Source of the DNA: Flavobacteriaceae bacterium
GTDB taxonomy: Bacteria; Bacteroidota; Bacteroidia; Flavobacteriales; Flavobacteriaceae
Direction: 5' to 3'
Assembly (NCBI GenBank): GCA_947457615.1
Contig: CANGWK010000005.1
Coordinates: forward strand, 1 to 64,000
DNA: 64,000 bases
The notes beneath the pieces are model-generated. The model saw only the letters and a program-made list of their open reading frames with translations, searched no databases and had not been told where the DNA came from. The position numbers and the translations under genes are program-made. This document shows, in pieces, positions 26,435 through 34,854 of the stretch (positions are counted from its first letter, which is position 1; each line of letters starts with the position of its first letter).

Positions 26435-27460
26435 ATGATCAAAAACGACCTTTTCCTTAGAGCATTAAATAACGAAACTGTAGAGCGGCCACCCGTTTGG
26501 ATGATGCGCCAAGCCGGAAGATATTTACCAGAATTTAGAGCCTTAAGAGATAAATATGATTTTTTCACCCGTTGCGAAACCCCAGAATTGGCAGCCGAAA
26601 TCACCGTGCAACCCATTCGAATTGTAAAACCTGATGCGGCAATTTTATTTTCCGATATTTTGGTAGTCCCTCGCGCTATGGGAATTCACGTGGAGTTGAA
26701 AGACAATTTAGGGCCAATCATTCCAAATCCAATCCGGACGATGGAACAAGTCAACCAAGTTTTTGTTCCAGATGTGCATGAAACTTTAGGTTACGTTTTT
26801 GATGCTATCAAATTAACCAAAGAAATGCTAAACGATGAGGTGCCACTTATTGGTTTTGCAGGTTCCCCTTGGACGATCTTCTGTTATGCAGTAGAAGGAA
26901 AAGGATCTAAAAGTTTTGACACTGCCAAAGGATTTTGTTTTTCAAACCCAATTGCAGCACACACTTTATTGCAAAAAATCACAGACACCACCATTTTATA
27001 TCTTAAAGAAAAAGTAAAAGCAGGTTGCAACGCCATCCAAATTTTTGATTCTTGGGGAGGTATGTTATCGCCAGTAGATTACAAGGAATTCTCCTGGAAC
27101 TACATCAACCAAATTGTGGAAGCTTTAGCAGACGATACAAAGGTTATTGTTTTCGGAAAAGGATGTTGGTTTGCTCTTGGCGAAATGGCACAATCTAAAG
27201 CAGCCGCACTAGGAGTTGATTGGACTTGTTCTCCAACAAATGCTCGTTATTTAACAGGAGGAAAAATCACCTTACAAGGAAATTTCGATCCAAGCCGTTT
27301 GCTTTCTCCAATTCCAACCATCAAAAAAATGGTACATCAAATGATAGACGAATTCGGAAAAGACAATTACATCGTTAACCTTGGTCACGGAATTTTACCA
27401 AACATTCCTGTAGATCACGCCAAGGCATTTGTGGAAGCGGTGAAAGAGTATAATTCTTAA
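26435..27460 (+). CDS. hemE: Uroporphyrinogen decarboxylase
   Basis: 341 residues. HemE removes four carboxyls from uroporphyrinogen III to give coproporphyrinogen III. The signature [20 protein letters not shown] lies at about residues 19-38. [15 protein letters not shown] contains the conserved Asp, and [13 protein letters not shown] and [15 protein letters not shown] are the later conserved blocks. It starts 4 bp after the hemD stop, indicating tight co-transcription. Confidence 0.97.
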   Translation: MIKNDLFLRALNNETVERPPVWMMRQAGRYLPEFRALRDKYDFFTRCETPELAAEITVQPIRIVKPDAAILFSDILVVPRAMGIHVELKDNLGPIIPNPIRTMEQVNQVFVPDVHETLGYVFDAIKLTKEMLNDEVPLIGFAGSPWTIFCYAVEGKGSKSFDTAKGFCFSNPIAAHTLLQKITDTTILYLKEKVKAGCNAIQIFDSWGGMLSPVDYKEFSWNYINQIVEALADDTKVIVFGKGCWFALGEMAQSKAAALGVDWTCSPTNARYLTGGKITLQGNFDPSRLLSPIPTIKKMVHQMIDEFGKDNYIVNLGHGILPNIPVDHAKAFVEAVKEYNS

Positions 27461-27464
27461 GAAC

Positions 27465-28005
27465 ATGAAATTCAACAATTGGAAACTCGATAAAATAGAA
27501 AATATTCGCTTTGAAGAATTTTTCGATTTAATAGAAAATAACAGGAATCGTATCCAAAAGACATTTCCTGTAACAGTTTCTAATTGTGTTGATTTAAAAA
27601 TAACTGAAGAATTTATTGCTAAAAATATCCAAATAGAAAAAGAAAAAACCGGATATTATTTTTATATTAGAAATTTAGAAACCAATAATTTAATAGGATA
27701 TATTGGCATTAAAAAAATAGATTATAATATTTCAAAATGTGAATTATTCTATTTTATTGACAAAGATTTTGAAGGCAAAGGAATTATTTAAAAAAGCAGT
27801 TTCAGAGGTAATTGGTTTTTGTTTCAAAGAATTAAATAGGAATAAGATTTTTATTTGTACCTCAAAAATTAATTTTGGAAGCCAGCAAATTGCATTAAAA
27901 AACGGATTTATTCATGAAGGGACTTTGCGAGAAGAGTTTAAAAATCACGAAGGAGTTTTAGAAGATATTAACTATTACGGATTATTGCAGTCCGATTATA
28001 AATAA
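27465..28005 (+). pseudogene. GNAT acetyltransferase (RimJ/RimL type), single-base frameshift
   Basis: Two overlapping reading frames together make one ordinary ~179-residue GNAT protein. The first runs from ATG 27465 and stops at the TAA at 27789-27791 after FEGKGII. The second continues KKAVSEVIGFCFKELN in the +1 frame to the stop at 28003-28005. Removing one T from the ATTATTT run at 27784-27790 restores the reading. Both halves have intact GNAT motifs (NLIGYIGIKK; FEGKG as acetyl-CoA loop; INFGSQQIALKNGF). Either an inactivated gene or a sequencing error. The substrate class would be ribosomal or other amino groups. Confidence 0.8.
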
Positions 28006-28088
28006 AATAAAAAGAAATATGTTAAATTCAGAATTGTTATTAAATTTGAAAAATATAAAAATATCAATTTGAAAAATTTATTTTAATC

Positions 28089-29978
28089 ATGAAGAAAGAA
28101 AATAACTTTATAAAAAAATTCAGATATAATTTTGAAAATACTATTTCCAATAGTCCATTCGGAATAATAAAATGGTTAGCAATTGCGTCCATTATTTCCA
28201 TATTAATTTTAGGTCTTTTAATAGTTGTTTTTAGAATAAAATCTAGTCCAGAAGATACCGAAGCACTTGGTTTTATCGAAGGTTCTTGGAAAAGTTTAAT
28301 GGCAACTTTGGATCCAGGCACAATGGGCGGCGATGAAGGTTGGGGTTTTCGATTATCTCGATTTACCGCAACATTAATAGGGATATTTTTGATTTCTATT
28401 TTAATTGGTATTATTTCATCAGTAATAGATGAAAAAATTGAGGAATTAAAAAAAGGAAAATCAGCAGTTTTAGAATCAAATCATACGCTAATATTAGGAT
28501 GGTCTGAAAAAATATTTTCGATAATTTCAGAAATTATCGATGCAAATGAAAATCAAAAGAAGCCATCTATTGTTGTATTTGCAGAAAAGGATAAAATAGA
28601 AATGGAAGACGAAATAAGATCTCAAATTAAAGATTTTAAGAACACAAAATTAATTGTCCGTAGCGGTAATCCATTAATTTCTAATGAAATAGAAATTGCA
28701 AATCCAAATGGTGCTCGCTCTATTATTATATTATCACCCGATAAAGAAAATGCAGATACTTATGTAATAAAAACGGTTTTGGTTTTCACAAATGGCAAAA
28801 ACAGAAAAAAAGAAAACTTCAATATTGTTGCTGAAATTAAAGAAAAAAACAATTTAGAAACTGCAGAATTAGTAGGAAATGGAGAAGCGGTTTTTGTGCT
28901 TTCTGGGGATTTAATTTCTAGGATTACAGCTCAAACCTGCCGTCAATCTGGGTTGAGCGTTGTATATTCTGAACTTTTGCAATTTGAAGGAGATGAAATT
29001 TATTTTTCAGATGAAAAATTATTAATTGGAAAAACGTACAAGGAAGCAATTTTTGCTTATGACACATCTTCTGTAATTGGGGTTTTTACAAACAATAAAA
29101 AAGTATTAATAAATCCAAAAATGGAATTAATGCTTAACGAAGGAGATCAAATAATAGCAATTTCAGAAGATGATGACACTTTAATTGTTAATAATAAAAA
29201 AGATTTTGAAATTAAAAGTCATTTATTTGCTTTAGAAAATATTGAATACAAAGAAATTGATAAAACATTAATTTTAGGTTGGAATGAAGGAGCAAAAGTT
29301 ATCCTTTCTGAATTAGATCAATATGTAATTAAAGGTTCATTTGTTACTGTTTTGAATGAAACTGAAATTAATATGGACGAATTAGAATTAAATAATATTA
29401 AAATCAATTTTGAACAAGGTAATTTTATAAAAAAAGAAGTTTTAGAAAAGATTAAACCAGAAACTTTTGATCATATTATTGTTTTGAGCAATCCAGATAT
29501 TGACATTCAAGAAAGTGATGCTCGAACTTTGATTTGTCTCCTCCATTTGAGAAATAGGAGCGAAAAATGCAAGAAAAATTTCAGTATTGTTTCAGAAATG
29601 AAAGATATCAGAAACCGAGAATTAGGAATTGTAGCAAAAGCAGACGATTTTATTGTTGGCGATAATATTGTAAGTTTAATGATGAGTCAATTGAGTGAAA
29701 ACAATGAGTTGAAAAAAGTTTTTGATATTTTATTTGAAGCGGATGGTTCTGAAATTTATTTAAAACCTATTTCCAGATATTTAGAAACTATTGAACCAAT
29801 TGATTTTTATTCAATACTAGAAAAAGCCAGCCAACTAGGAGAAACCGCTATAGGTTATCGAATTTTGTCTGATAAAGATTCCGCCTCAAAAAAGTTTGGA
29901 GTGACTGTAAATCCAAAAAAATCTGAAATGATTAATTTTTCAAAAGACGATTATATTATTGTTTTGAGTGAAGAATAA
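28089..29978 (+). CDS. CASTOR/POLLUX (DMI1)-like ion channel with two RCK-like domains
   Basis: 629 residues. Two membrane helices lie at about residues 27-50 (IKWLAIASIISILILGLLIV) and 91-113 (FTATLIGIFLISILIGIISS), with a pore loop between them containing MATLDPGTMGGDEGWG. The large cytoplasmic part has two RCK/TrkA-N-like domains, one starting HTLILGWSEKIFSIISEII (about 137) and one starting KTLILGWNEGAKVILSEL (about 394). This order matches the bacterial relatives of plant CASTOR/POLLUX channels; ion selectivity is unknown. It lies between the broken GNAT gene and hemF inside the heme series and is visibly more AT-rich than the hem genes. Confidence 0.85.
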   Translation: MKKENNFIKKFRYNFENTISNSPFGIIKWLAIASIISILILGLLIVVFRIKSSPEDTEALGFIEGSWKSLMATLDPGTMGGDEGWGFRLSRFTATLIGIFLISILIGIISSVIDEKIEELKKGKSAVLESNHTLILGWSEKIFSIISEIIDANENQKKPSIVVFAEKDKIEMEDEIRSQIKDFKNTKLIVRSGNPLISNEIEIANPNGARSIIILSPDKENADTYVIKTVLVFTNGKNRKKENFNIVAEIKEKNNLETAELVGNGEAVFVLSGDLISRITAQTCRQSGLSVVYSELLQFEGDEIYFSDEKLLIGKTYKEAIFAYDTSSVIGVFTNNKKVLINPKMELMLNEGDQIIAISEDDDTLIVNNKKDFEIKSHLFALENIEYKEIDKTLILGWNEGAKVILSELDQYVIKGSFVTVLNETEINMDELELNNIKINFEQGNFIKKEVLEKIKPETFDHIIVLSNPDIDIQESDARTLICLLHLRNRSEKCKKNFSIVSEMKDIRNRELGIVAKADDFIVGDNIVSLMMSQLSENNELKKVFDILFEADGSEIYLKPISRYLETIEPIDFYSILEKASQLGETAIGYRILSDKDSASKKFGVTVNPKKSEMINFSKDDYIIVLSEE

Positions 29979-29999
29979 AAAATACTTTTTAGATCTTTC

Positions 30000-30902
30000 A
30001 TGAAAGACAAATTCTACAAATACATACTAAACCTCCAAGACCAAATCACTTCTAAACTAGAAGAGATAGATGGCGGTGCTAAATTCCGGGAGGACATTTG
30101 GGAACGATCAGAAGGCGGTGGCGGAAGAACACGAGTAATACAAAACGGGAATGGCATCGAAAAAGGAGGCGTAAACGTATCGGCAGTTCACGGAAAATTA
30201 CCCGATTCTATGCAAAAACTCTTCAACGTTGGAGAAGCCGATTTCTTTGCTTGTGGATTGAGTTTGGTTATCCATCCTAAAAACCCAATGGCACCAACGG
30301 TTCATGCCAATTGGCGTTATTTCGAAATGTACGATGACAACGGAAACGTAATCAATTCCTGGTTTGGTGGCGGACAAGATTTAACTCCCTATTATTTATT
30401 TGAGGAAGATGCAATCCATTTTCATCAAACTTGTAAAACCGCTTGTGACAAACACAATCCTGAGTTTTATCCAAAATACAAAAAGCAATGCGATGACTAT
30501 TTTTGGAATGTTCACCGAAATGAAGCCCGTGGCCTTGGCGGATTATTCTTTGATTATTGCAAAGCAACCGAAACCATGAAAATGGAAGATTGGTTTAATT
30601 TTGTAACCGAAGTTGGCGATAGTTTTCTAGAAGCCTATGCTCCAATTTTAGAACGAAGAAAAAAGTTGCCTTACACACTAGAGCAACGAACTTGGCAAGA
30701 AATTCGTCGTGGTCGCTATGTCGAATTCAATTTAGTACACGACAAAGGCACTCTTTTTGGACTAAAAACCAACGGCCGAATAGAGAGCATTTTGATGTCC
30801 CTACCACCAAATGTGCAATGGCATTATGATCACCATCCAGTTGCTGGAAGTGAAGAAGAAAAATTAATTCAAATATTAGAAAAACCTATTGACTGGATAT
30901 AA
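30000..30902 (+). CDS. hemF: Oxygen-dependent coproporphyrinogen III oxidase
   Basis: 300 residues, normal length. HemF converts coproporphyrinogen III to protoporphyrinogen IX using O2. GGGGRTRVIQNGNGIEKGGV (about 38-57) and SAVHGKLP start the fold. HPKNPMAPTVHANWRYFEM holds the conserved His, and WFGGGQDLTPYYLFEEDAIH and RRGRYVEFNLVHDKGTLFGL are diagnostic. Its O2 use fits an aerobic organism. It follows the channel gene by 21 bp and precedes hemB by 26 bp with a small AT-rich repeat between. Confidence 0.97.
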   Translation: MKDKFYKYILNLQDQITSKLEEIDGGAKFREDIWERSEGGGGRTRVIQNGNGIEKGGVNVSAVHGKLPDSMQKLFNVGEADFFACGLSLVIHPKNPMAPTVHANWRYFEMYDDNGNVINSWFGGGQDLTPYYLFEEDAIHFHQTCKTACDKHNPEFYPKYKKQCDDYFWNVHRNEARGLGGLFFDYCKATETMKMEDWFNFVTEVGDSFLEAYAPILERRKKLPYTLEQRTWQEIRRGRYVEFNLVHDKGTLFGLKTNGRIESILMSLPPNVQWHYDHHPVAGSEEEKLIQILEKPIDWI

Positions 30903-30928
30903 TTGTCAATTATTAATTATCAATTAGT

Positions 30929-31921
30929 ATGTTCCCATTACAAAGACCTAGAAGATTACGCTTGAATGAAAGTATTCGTTCCCTAGTTCGCGAAACCACA
31001 TTAAGTCCCTCCGATTTTATGTTCCCAATGTTCATTGCCGAAGGCGATAATTACCAACTAGAAATCCCTTCTATGCCCGGAATTTTCCGCCGCTCGGTTG
31101 ACCTAACCGTACAAGAAGTAAAAGAATTATTCGCCTTAGGAATTCGTGCCGTAAACATTTACGTAAAAGTAGATGAATCTCTGAAAGACAATACAGGAAA
31201 AGAAGCCTGGAATCCAAACGGATTGATGCAACGTGCTATTCAAGCAATAAAAACTGCTTGTCCCGAAATGATTGTTATGCCCGACGTGGCTTTAGATCCC
31301 TATTCTATTTATGGTCACGACGGAATCATCGAAAATGGCGATATTGCAAATGATGCCACCAACGAAGCCCTAGTTAAAATGGCAGTTTCTCATGCACAAG
31401 CCGGAGCCGATTTTGTAGCACCAAGCGATATGATGGATGGCCGAGTTCTAAGATTACGCCAAGGTCTAGACGCTGCAGGGTTCCAAAATGTTGGCATTAT
31501 GAGTTATTCTGCCAAATATGCTTCTGCATTTTATGGCCCTTTTCGCGATGCTCTTGATAGCGCTCCAGTTAATAATGCCGAAATTCCAAAAGACAAGAAA
31601 ACCTATCAAATGGATTATGCCAACCGCATTGAGGCCATAAAAGAAGCTCTTATGGATGTTGAAGAAGGTGCCGATATGGTCATGGTAAAACCCGGAATTG
31701 CCTATCTCGACATTGTTCGAGAAGTAAAAAATGCCGTAAATGTTCCTGTGACCGTTTTCCACGTTTCGGGAGAATACGCCATGATAAAAGCCGCTGCCGA
31801 AAGAGGTTGGCTTGACCATGATAAAATCATGATGGAACAATTGATGTGTATAAAACGTGCAGGAGCAAGCTTAATTTCGACTTATTTTGCCAAAGAAGCC
31901 GCGATTGTTCTAAATAAATAA
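30929..31921 (+). CDS. hemB: Delta-aminolevulinate dehydratase (porphobilinogen synthase)
   Basis: 330 residues. HemB condenses two 5-aminolevulinate molecules to porphobilinogen. Present in order: LQRPRRLRLNESIRSLVRET, FPMFIAEG, MPDVALDPYSIYGHDG (metal-site region lacking the Cys-rich zinc set, so probably a Mg-type enzyme), and the Schiff-base Lys sites MSYSAKYASAFYGPFRDA and DMVMVKPGIAYLD. It closes the heme gene run; a cytochrome c lipoprotein starts 9 bp later. Confidence 0.97.
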   Translation: MFPLQRPRRLRLNESIRSLVRETTLSPSDFMFPMFIAEGDNYQLEIPSMPGIFRRSVDLTVQEVKELFALGIRAVNIYVKVDESLKDNTGKEAWNPNGLMQRAIQAIKTACPEMIVMPDVALDPYSIYGHDGIIENGDIANDATNEALVKMAVSHAQAGADFVAPSDMMDGRVLRLRQGLDAAGFQNVGIMSYSAKYASAFYGPFRDALDSAPVNNAEIPKDKKTYQMDYANRIEAIKEALMDVEEGADMVMVKPGIAYLDIVREVKNAVNVPVTVFHVSGEYAMIKAAAERGWLDHDKIMMEQLMCIKRAGASLISTYFAKEAAIVLNK

Positions 31922-31929
31922 ACCTACTA

Positions 31930-32328
31930 ATGAAGATAAAAATAAATATTCTGCTTTCTGTAATGTTACTTGCCATATCAATAAGCTGTGGAGGTAAAAA
32001 AGCAGACCAAGATTTTGATAAAAAACCAAGCATAGATAAAGCGACTTATCCATTAGCTGAAAAGGGGAAAGAAATTTTTGAAGGCAAAGGAATTTGTATT
32101 AACTGTCATAAACTAGATATAAAACTCGTTGGACCAAGCATACAAGAAATGGCCAAAATCTATAAAGAGAAGAAAATTAGTATTGCTACTTTCCTGACAG
32201 GGACTGAAGAACCCGTTATTGATCCAGAGCAATATGAAGTAATGAAAATTAATTTTGAGCTTACAAAAAATTTCACTGATGAAGAACGTCTGGCACTAGA
32301 GCAATACATATTTAGCCAAGGGAAGTAG
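31930..32328 (+). CDS. Cytochrome c-type lipoprotein
   Basis: 132 residues. The signal MKIKINILLSVMLLAISISC ends in a lipobox (SISC), so Cys20 is probably acylated. A single heme-binding CINCHK motif lies at about residues 56-61. A downstream Met in PEQYEVMKINFE is a plausible sixth ligand. The layout is a one-heme class I cytochrome c anchored in the outer or inner membrane and used in electron transfer. It follows hemB by 9 bp, so it may be co-transcribed with heme genes. Confidence 0.88.
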   Translation: MKIKINILLSVMLLAISISCGGKKADQDFDKKPSIDKATYPLAEKGKEIFEGKGICINCHKLDIKLVGPSIQEMAKIYKEKKISIATFLTGTEEPVIDPEQYEVMKINFELTKNFTDEERLALEQYIFSQGK

Positions 32329-32399
32329 TTTTTAATTTCCATTTAGGATAAAAAGCTCGAGTTTTTTTGGTATTTTTATTTACTGCAAAAAACAGAAAG

Positions 32400-33113
32400 A
32401 TGATAGAAAAAATTAGGTTAGATTCAATATTGTTTTTAGACATAGAAACAGTGCCTCAGGAAGAACATTTTAATTCTTTAGACGATGAAATGAAATCTCT
32501 TTGGGAGCATAAAACCCAATACCAGCGAAAAGACGATTTTACCGCCGAAGACTTTTATGACCGAGCCGGTATTTGGGCCGAATTCGGAAAAATAGTTTGC
32601 ATCTCGGTAGGATATTTTATCACAAAAGGCGACATCCGAAACTTTAGAGTGACCTCCTTTTTTGGCGAAGAAAAAAAGATTTTATTAGATTTTAATAATC
32701 TTTTAAACAATCATTTCAATGCACCGCAATACATTCTTTGCGGGCACAACGCCAAAGAATTTGACTTTCCATTTATTGCTCGAAGAATGATTATCAATCA
32801 AGTTTCCATTCCAAACAAACTCAATTTATTTGGAAAAAAACCCTGGGAAATAACGCATTTAGATACATTAGAGTTATGGAAATTCGGGGATTACAAGCAT
32901 TTCACTTCCTTAAAATTACTAACCAAAATTCTCGGAATCCCTTCTTCCAAAGGAGATATCGACGGCAGCCAAGTAGGACACGTTTTTTATGTAGAAAAAG
33001 ACATCGACCGAATTGTAACCTATTGCGAGAAAGACGTCATTGCCGTTGCCCAAGTATTTCTCCGATTTAGAAAAGAAGATTTATTAATTGAGGATGAAAT
33101 AATACATGTGTAG
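32400..33113 (+). CDS. Predicted 3'-5' exonuclease (DnaQ/PolB-like DEDDy)
   Basis: About 237 residues from ATG 32400 (MIEKIRLDSILFLDIETVPQ); the open frame extends upstream to 32367 without family-like residues. DEDDy exonuclease motifs are all present: ExoI LDIETVP (about 14-20), ExoII GHNAKEFDFPFIARR (about 117-131), and ExoIII YCEKDVIAVAQVF (about 212-224). It should degrade DNA or RNA 3' ends in a two-metal mechanism. The biological substrate is unknown. It is 71 bp after the cytochrome gene. Confidence 0.85.
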   Translation: MIEKIRLDSILFLDIETVPQEEHFNSLDDEMKSLWEHKTQYQRKDDFTAEDFYDRAGIWAEFGKIVCISVGYFITKGDIRNFRVTSFFGEEKKILLDFNNLLNNHFNAPQYILCGHNAKEFDFPFIARRMIINQVSIPNKLNLFGKKPWEITHLDTLELWKFGDYKHFTSLKLLTKILGIPSSKGDIDGSQVGHVFYVEKDIDRIVTYCEKDVIAVAQVFLRFRKEDLLIEDEIIHV

Positions 33114-33146
33114 CATTCCGAATAAAATTGAATTTTGATGTTGATT

Positions 33147-33176
33147 TTTGACATTGCAATTGATTTGTTACTTTTA
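33147..33176 (+). promoter_or_regulatory. Candidate promoter of the SpmA/SpmB gene
   Basis: TTTG (33147-33150) and TACTTTTA (33169-33176, one mismatch to TAnnTTTG) are spaced by 18 bp. This overlaps an alternative upstream TTG start at 33148 and supports the ATG at 33190. Confidence 0.55.
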
Positions 33177-33189
33177 CAAAAAAACAGGT

Positions 33190-34629
33190 ATGGTATTAAG
33201 TAGATTTTGGCTCGCTATTTTTATTTCTTCTATTGCATTTGTGGTTTTCAGTTTTTTTATTGGAAATAGCTATACTACCGATTTTATTTTGAATGGTCAA
33301 AAAGACGATGCAATTTTAATTTCCGAAAAATACATCAATCAAGTCCCCGTATTTGTTAAAGATAGTATTGCTAAAGCACCTGATAAAACCATGGTCATAA
33401 ATAGGGATACATTGAATGCCGATACGACTTATGTTTACAAAAGCGGAACTATAAAAATTTTCAGCGGAAAACAAAAAGCCGATGGACTTTTACCTACTTG
33501 CAAAAGCACTTTATTAGACACCATCATTCCATTGATTGCCTATTTAGCCTTCTTTTGCGGACTAATGCAATTGCTAATAGACTCAGGTGCTTCTGAAAAA
33601 TTAGCCAAAAAATTAAGTCCGGTTTTCACCAAAATATTCCCATCTGTTCCTAAAAACCATGAGTCTATTTCTTATATGACCTTGAATTTTGCTGCAAATT
33701 TCTTAGGATTAGATTCGGCTGCTACACCATTTGGACTAAAAGCGATGCAAAGTCTGCAGGAGCTCAACCCCGACAAAGACAAGGCCAGTGACTCGCAAAT
33801 TATGTTTTTGTGTTTACATGCCGCGGGACTTACATTAATACCAACTTCCATAATTGGATATCGTGCTGCAGAGCATGCCACCAACCCTGCCGATGTAATG
33901 TTGCCATGCATTATTACTTCGTTTATAGGCACCATTGCTGCTTTTTTGATTGTTGGAATCCGACAAAAAATAAATTTCAAAAGCGCCTCTTTAGTCGTGG
34001 CATTAATTACTTTAATTGCTGCAATTACAGGTTTGTTATTTTACATAAATCGCTTGGATATTATTGGAAAAAACTTTTTTACCTCAAATCTTTCGGGATT
34101 GATGTTGATTTCTATTATTGCCTTTACTTTGATTTTTTCTTTTTTCAATGAGAAGAAATTCGTAGCTAAAGAAACTACCATTTTTGATGCTTTTGTTACT
34201 GGAGCCAATAATGGTTTGAAAACCGGAGTAACAATTTTTCCATATGTATTAGGGATGATGGTGGCGATTTCATTTTTTAGAAACTGCGGATTATTTGAAA
34301 TTATTAGCAACGGAATTTCCTTTCTCTTTTCAAATATTGGAGTCAGCAAAGACATCACCAATTCGTTACCAGTTGCTATGTTACGGCCATTTAGCTCTGG
34401 AGGATCAAGAGGATTTATGATTGATGCGATGAAGACCTTTCACCCCGATTCATTTACCGGTCGATTGAGTTGTATTTTCCAATGTAGTGCCGAAACTACG
34501 TTTTACGTAATTGCAGTTTACTTTGGAAGTATCAACGTTAAAAATACTCGTTACACACTTGGGACGATGCTTTTAGTAGATTTGATTTGTGTGGTTACCG
34601 CTATTTTTGTGGCTAGTTGGTTCTTTTAA
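33190..34629 (+). CDS. Fused SpmA/SpmB-like nucleoside recognition (Gate) membrane protein
   Basis: 479 residues from ATG 33190. About ten membrane helices. The N-terminal half carries an SpmA-like Gate domain (ADGLLPTCKSTLLDTIIPLI, later TLNFAANFLGLDSAATPFGL). The C-terminal half carries an SpmB-like Gate domain (DAFVTGANNGLKTGVTIFPY, then MLRPFSSGGSRGFMIDAMKT). In Firmicutes SpmA and SpmB are separate spore-maturation proteins; the single-chain form is common in non-sporing Bacteroidota. The transported substrate is unknown, so the sporulation name should not be read as function. Confidence 0.88.
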   Translation: MVLSRFWLAIFISSIAFVVFSFFIGNSYTTDFILNGQKDDAILISEKYINQVPVFVKDSIAKAPDKTMVINRDTLNADTTYVYKSGTIKIFSGKQKADGLLPTCKSTLLDTIIPLIAYLAFFCGLMQLLIDSGASEKLAKKLSPVFTKIFPSVPKNHESISYMTLNFAANFLGLDSAATPFGLKAMQSLQELNPDKDKASDSQIMFLCLHAAGLTLIPTSIIGYRAAEHATNPADVMLPCIITSFIGTIAAFLIVGIRQKINFKSASLVVALITLIAAITGLLFYINRLDIIGKNFFTSNLSGLMLISIIAFTLIFSFFNEKKFVAKETTIFDAFVTGANNGLKTGVTIFPYVLGMMVAISFFRNCGLFEIISNGISFLFSNIGVSKDITNSLPVAMLRPFSSGGSRGFMIDAMKTFHPDSFTGRLSCIFQCSAETTFYVIAVYFGSINVKNTRYTLGTMLLVDLICVVTAIFVASWFF

Positions 34630-34854
34630 ACTATTAAAGAAAGGTTTTAAAACCTTGAAATAGTAAGAACATATTTAACTCAATTGTATTTTAAAAGAAA
34701 AAAGCAATATTTACTAAAGTAGTTTGTAGAAAGAAAAAATTAATTTTATTAAAACACTAATAAAAGCTATTTGTTTAATTTAGTTTAATAATGCCATACG
34801 ATAGCATTTAACTTAATAACAGCAGTATTTCATGACATTATTAGTTTAAAAATT
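34630..34854. other. AT-rich gap between two convergent genes
   Basis: No gene is evident in these 225 bases. A 16-bp palindrome (34641-34656, core GGTTTTAAAACC) lies 11 bp after the SpmA/B stop and may end that transcript. A second imperfect stem joins TAATAATGCCAT (34786-34797) with ATGACATTATTA (34832-34843), 11 of 12 paired, near the mfd 3' end. Confidence 0.5.

Noticed and set aside
27784..27791. Programmed +1 frameshift in the GNAT gene
   Set aside because: The ATT codon's tRNA would have to re-pair on TTT with a first-position mismatch, and there is no stimulatory structure visible. A mutation or sequencing error is simpler.
31466..31840. Open frame antisense to hemB
   Set aside because: It lies fully within hemB, a well-conserved gene, has no promoter or family match, and many such antisense frames occur over conserved genes here.
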